A stretch of DNA of 64,000 nt from Plutella xylostella. Taxonomy: Eukaryota; Arthropoda; Insecta; Lepidoptera; Plutellidae. The stretch covers positions 3,038,001-3,102,000 of the forward strand of contig NC_064005.1 in the NCBI RefSeq assembly GCF_932276165.1, given 5' to 3'. The notes under the pieces are model-generated. The model made no database searches, was not told the origin of the DNA, and saw only the letters and a list, made by a program, of their open reading frames with translations. Shown one piece after another: positions 60,636 through 64,000 of the stretch (the first letter of the stretch is position 1; each line of letters opens with the position of its first letter). The position numbers and the translations under genes are program-made.

Positions 60636-62148
60636 ATGTTTAACTTATCCTTGCTCCGGCAATTCACAAGGTATATCCATATACCGTTTAGTATGTTTAC
60701 ATTTAAGATTCTTAAGGCAATCTGTAACCTAACCTATAAACGCTTCATTGATTTCAGATTATCACTATCGCCTGGTTTAAAGATTCAGGCTAATTCAAGG
60801 AATGTTAGCACAACCAGTGCACTTCAGTTTAATCTAACGTATCCACTATGGTAAGTATAAACTTCTTAAATAAAATTTAAAGTAACTATAGTACCTATTT
60901 ATAAGTATGAACCTAAAGTTTTCCCTGTCTATTCATTTACTGTCCTAAATCTCTGCTGATAAATGTTATACTTATCTAAATACTTACTAAAATGCAAACC
61001 TTCCACGAAGCAAGCATTAAAATATAAAAAAAATACCTTAAAAAAACATTCTCCAGTGCAGAGCCATTGAAAAAAAAGAAGAAGATTGATCCAGCTATCG
61101 TGAAGGCGCGTGAAGACCGCCGTCGTAAGAAAATAGAGAAGCAAATCAGACGGTTGGAGAAGAATGCCCGGCAACTGAAGCCTATTGATGAGTTGGAGGT
61201 GCCTCTCAATCTCATTGATGAAGGAAAGTAAGTAAAACAATTTATAAGTAATTCAATAACAGATCCAGACTTTTTCTGTGGATTTGCAATTGTTCAGGGT
61301 GACTACCATGAAATTAAGCCACTCTGAACATCAATGCAATTGTTTCTGTAATTTTTATGTCACAGTGTAACTGTGAGCTACAGCTATAAGTTTTAATCTG
61401 ACACCAAGAAATTTACCTTTATATTCCTCAAAATGGCTCATGTTTAACTTGATTTTTATAACAATTGACCAAATGTTTCAGGAAGCGACAAAGACCTCAA
61501 GTGAAGCTGAGCTCTGAAGAAGTGAATGCCCGAGCGTTGCTGCAGAAGGAATGGTCCAACTACAAGCGGGAAGAATACATGGCGCACGTGAGACAGATAG
61601 ACAGGATCATGGCCGCACAGAAGCGAGCTCTTGACCAGCTGTACGAAGTGTCGGAGGACCTGTACAACGAAGCTATAATGGTATGTGGATTTTGATCATA
61701 TTTTAATATGGAAAAAGTATTTATTATCCAGTTATTATTTTCCAAGTACCACCACTTTTTCGAATTATCATTTACGCCAGTTTAGATCCCTCCATGATGT
61801 TACAAATATTGGCTATGTAGAGCTGGATTAGGCTTTGTCTATAATATTCTTTCTATACATTGAAAGCTTGTCAACAAAGTATCTTATTTTGTAATCTTGT
61901 AATATTTGTACAATAAAGAGTTAAATAAATATTTTTTGTAAATATGCTAGAAGTTTTCTAATTGTTACTGTGTTTCGTTTTATCAGTGATTTTCGAATTT
62001 GGAATACATTTTTCTTTATTTTTATCAACAGCCAGACCTGCAGTTCATCCCGTTCACGGCCCGCGGCCCCGTGGCCACACCGCCTATCAAGAACTACGAG
62101 TCTCCCGACGGCGAGTATATAGATGTGTCTAAGAAATGGGATAATTAA
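60636..62148 (+). CDS. mRpL40: Mitochondrial large ribosomal subunit protein mL40 (MRPL40)
   Basis: The exons are 60636-60851 (perhaps split, see below), 61057-61227, 61482-61680 and 62032-62148, all with consensus borders. After a basic, hydroxylated N-terminus suited to mitochondrial import comes the family core: EPLKKKKKIDPAIVKAREDR, LEKNARQLKPIDELEVPLNL, RPQVKLSSEEVNARALLQKE, RQIDRIMAAQKRALDQLYEV. The C-terminus is DLQFIPFTARGPVATPP then IKNYESPDGEYIDVSKKW. It is a structural component of the mitochondrial 39S subunit. Within the first exon, 60671-60757 has a GTATAT donor and TTGATTTCAG acceptor and is 87 nt with no stop. Both spliced and retained forms keep frame; removal gives the more typical leader. 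Confidence 0.92.
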
Positions 62149-62348
62149 GTCGTATATAGTTTTCATAATTAGAAATATAAATAGTTAAATTGTTATTTGG
62201 ATGGTTTAATTGATGTTGGTGGTTATTTGTACTATTGGAGAGAACATTGTTATGTGAAGTGGGCCATGGCATAGGAATTTAGTAAAAGGTGCTATCAAAT
62301 GAAGTAATTGTCAGAGAAGTTAGCTAACCAGCAGTGTCCTATATACAG

Positions 62349-62565
62349 TACTAGCTGTTCCCGCGCGCTTCGCTTCGCCTTAAAAAGTTTTCCCGTGGGA
62401 ATTCCGGGATAAAAAGTAGCCTATGTTCTTTCCCAGGGTCTAGACCGTATATATACCAAATTTCATTCAAATCCGTGTAGTAGTTTTGGCGTGAAAGAGT
62501 AACAGACAGACAGACAGACAGACAGACACAGTTACTTTCGCATTTATAATATTAGTTAGGATGTT
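62349..62565 (-). mobile_element. Lep1-type Helitron, near full length, minus orientation
   Basis: It begins actagctgttcccgcgcgct and passes through 'aaaaagttttcccgtggga', ttttggcgtgaaagagtaac and a cagacaga microsatellite (62502-62527). It ends tttcgcatttataatattag. It is the inverse of 26423-26642 at high identity and lies ~200 bp beyond the mRpL40 stop. Confidence 0.75.
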
Positions 62566-63349
62566 GCTGTTGTTGTTTTGTTATAGTAAGCCAAAATAGG
62601 GTGACTAAGGGCGTCATTTCAAAAAAAAACTGCATTACTACTTTTAAGAATTCAGGTAAGTCTTGAGAAACAAAGAATATCATTATACAAAACTCAAGTT
62701 CATTGTTATAAAAAGTTTATTTGATGTGATTCAATACAAAAATAAAACTTTGCTTATCTAAATACTGTTTGTATTAAGTACTTAACTTATCATTAAGTTA
62801 AATATTAATATTTAATAGCTAGGTATGTATCAAAAACAATAAATAAGGATCTACATAAAAAACAAAATATCTTAAAACTAAATCACAACAGAGTTTTAAT
62901 CATAAAATCAAAAACCTAATAAAATAAAGTTATCGCTTCTTCGGTACAATCAGCTCTTTACTTTGTTTCTATCTAACAAAAATTAATTATAACATTTGTT
63001 AAAAAACCTAATCGTAACCTAATATACTTCTAGGTATTCTTACTTACTACTTTTATTCTTAGATTCTTACCTATCTGGTAAAATAGACAAAAACAAGGGT
63101 TGTGAGGATTAAACTATAATAAACCATATTTAGTAAAATATTTATCTTTACGTATCCATTTTTTTTATCTCAAGTATAACTTACCTGTCGAAAATATTTT
63201 ATTTACAAAAAAATCCTTATTTATGTACACTATGTACCTTTCTATAAAATTTACATCGAATTTCAGTCATGATAAAAACGGTGAGTTTTTCTCGAAACAC
63301 TTACCAATTAACATAATAAATCTACGAATTTAAAGTGTATTAAAAATAA
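62566..63349. other. 3' flank of mRpL40, no gene seen
   Basis: AT-rich DNA with stops in all frames and no splice-bounded open stretch. It runs up to the poly(T) tract that marks the 3' end of the LINE at the window edge. Confidence 0.45.
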
Positions 63350-64000
63350 TTTTTTTTTTTTTTTTTTTAATCTCGTTTATTTATAGAGGCTTTATTCTCA
63401 TATGAGAATATGTCAGCCTCATCGTAACTTAAATTTAAATTTTACACACTAATTAAACATAATATTTTAAACAATAGTATTAGGTAAATTATTTCTTAGG
63501 TCTAGATATGTATTAACAATTTTATAAAGTCTCCTAGCTGTTTCCGACCATGGCATCGCTAGGATGCTATTGTACACACCTACATCAGTACTTGAATGAC
63601 CAATGTATCTTAGAAAAGACTCCCTATGAGCTTCAATTCGGACACACTCCGCCAAAAGGTGTTGGACATCTTCAAGAACTCCACATACGTCACAGTTAGG
63701 TGAGTCGACTTTTTTCATGAGATACGCGAAGCGATTTAGCGGAATGTGTCCCGACCGAAGTCTGTGAGCTAGGACAACTTCAGATCTATTAATCTTAATA
63801 TCACCGAACCAGGGGATGCGAGGAGGTTCGGACTGAATGGCTTTGTACCATATACCCTTTTCTTTAGATCGTTCATTGAAATACTCCTTCCACTCAATAT
63901 ACACCACCTTCTTGAATAAATTAAATTTTTCAGAGTAATCAGGTTCTATGAATGTTTCCGTCCCGTCTGACGCTGCAAGTTTAGCCAATCGGTCCGCCTC
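63350..64000 (-). mobile_element. 3' end of an RNase H-bearing LINE (I/R1-like), cut by window edge
   Basis: A poly(T) run at 63352-63369 is the poly(A) tail of a minus-strand element. It is followed by a short 3' UTR (agaggctttattctcatatg) and the C-terminal ORF2 part. Poly(A) plus RNase H distinguishes it from the LINE at 45-49 kb. Confidence 0.8.
63467..64000 (-). CDS. LINE ORF2 C-terminus (RNase H end and Cys/His knuckle), partial
   Basis: The frame is open to the window edge and starts with EADRLAKLAA, the end of an RNase H domain. It continues as RSEVVLAHRLRSGHIPLNRF and a zinc-knuckle-like NCDVCGVLEDVQHLLAEC (C-x2-C-x8-H-x4-C). This is the standard tail of I/R1-group LINE polyproteins. 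No stop interrupts the visible 170+ codons before 63467. Completeness upstream is unknown. Confidence 0.85.
   Translation of the reverse strand, partial: EADRLAKLAASDGTETFIEPDYSEKFNLFKKVVYIEWKEYFNERSKEKGIWYKAIQSEPPRIPWFGDIKINRSEVVLAHRLRSGHIPLNRFAYLMKKVDSPNCDVCGVLEDVQHLLAECVRIEAHRESFLRYIGHSSTDVGVYNSILAMPWSETARRLYKIVNTYLDLRNNLPNTIV

Overview
The window looks like nuclear DNA of a lepidopteran insect (moth or butterfly). It is AT-rich, with compact GC-richer exons and consensus GT/AG introns. It also carries the usual lepidopteran repeat load: Lep1-type Helitron pieces ending in CTAGT, tRNA-headed SINEs, many short terminal-inverted-repeat elements and non-LTR retrotransposons. I see no bacterial or viral genes and no CRISPR array.

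Layout. (1) 1-1.8 kb: flanking DNA with no gene seen. (2) 2.1-34.0 kb, minus strand: one large gene, Atg2 (autophagy-related lipid-transfer protein). I could thread 37 exons end to end in a consistent reading frame, giving about 2,190 codons. (3) 34.1-38.5 kb: repeat-rich intergenic DNA, then an orphan exon (38.5 kb) resembling a transposase-type helix-turn-helix. (4) 39.1-58.6 kb, minus strand: a small cluster of related class A GPCR sequences. It holds two complete four-exon receptors (39.1-41.6 and 53.7-58.6 kb) and one extra, divergent terminal exon (52.5-53.3 kb). Between them lie a small secreted-protein gene (42.4-43.4 kb) and a six-exon secreted M14 carboxypeptidase (44.3-52.0 kb). The last carboxypeptidase intron carries a non-LTR retrotransposon with two open ORFs. 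(5) 60.6-62.1 kb, plus strand: mRpL40, a mitochondrial large-subunit ribosomal protein. (6) 63.4-64.0 kb: the 3' end of an RNase H-bearing LINE running off the window.

The most unusual feature is inside Atg2. At ten exons, the 3' part of the exon plus its 5' splice site and the start of the downstream intron has been tandemly copied one to four times. Every case I found has the same polarity: the intact exon comes first in transcription order, followed by truncated copies that keep the donor but lack the genuine acceptor. At one locus the exonic part of all five copies reads identical while the introns have diverged. Other points of interest are a 2.1-kb element with ~770-bp inverted arms in an Atg2 intron, the phase-compatible alternative GPCR terminal exon, and an Arg at the specificity position of the carboxypeptidase.

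All exon boundaries were read by eye from splice consensus and phase. They have no transcript support here and may be off by a few bases.
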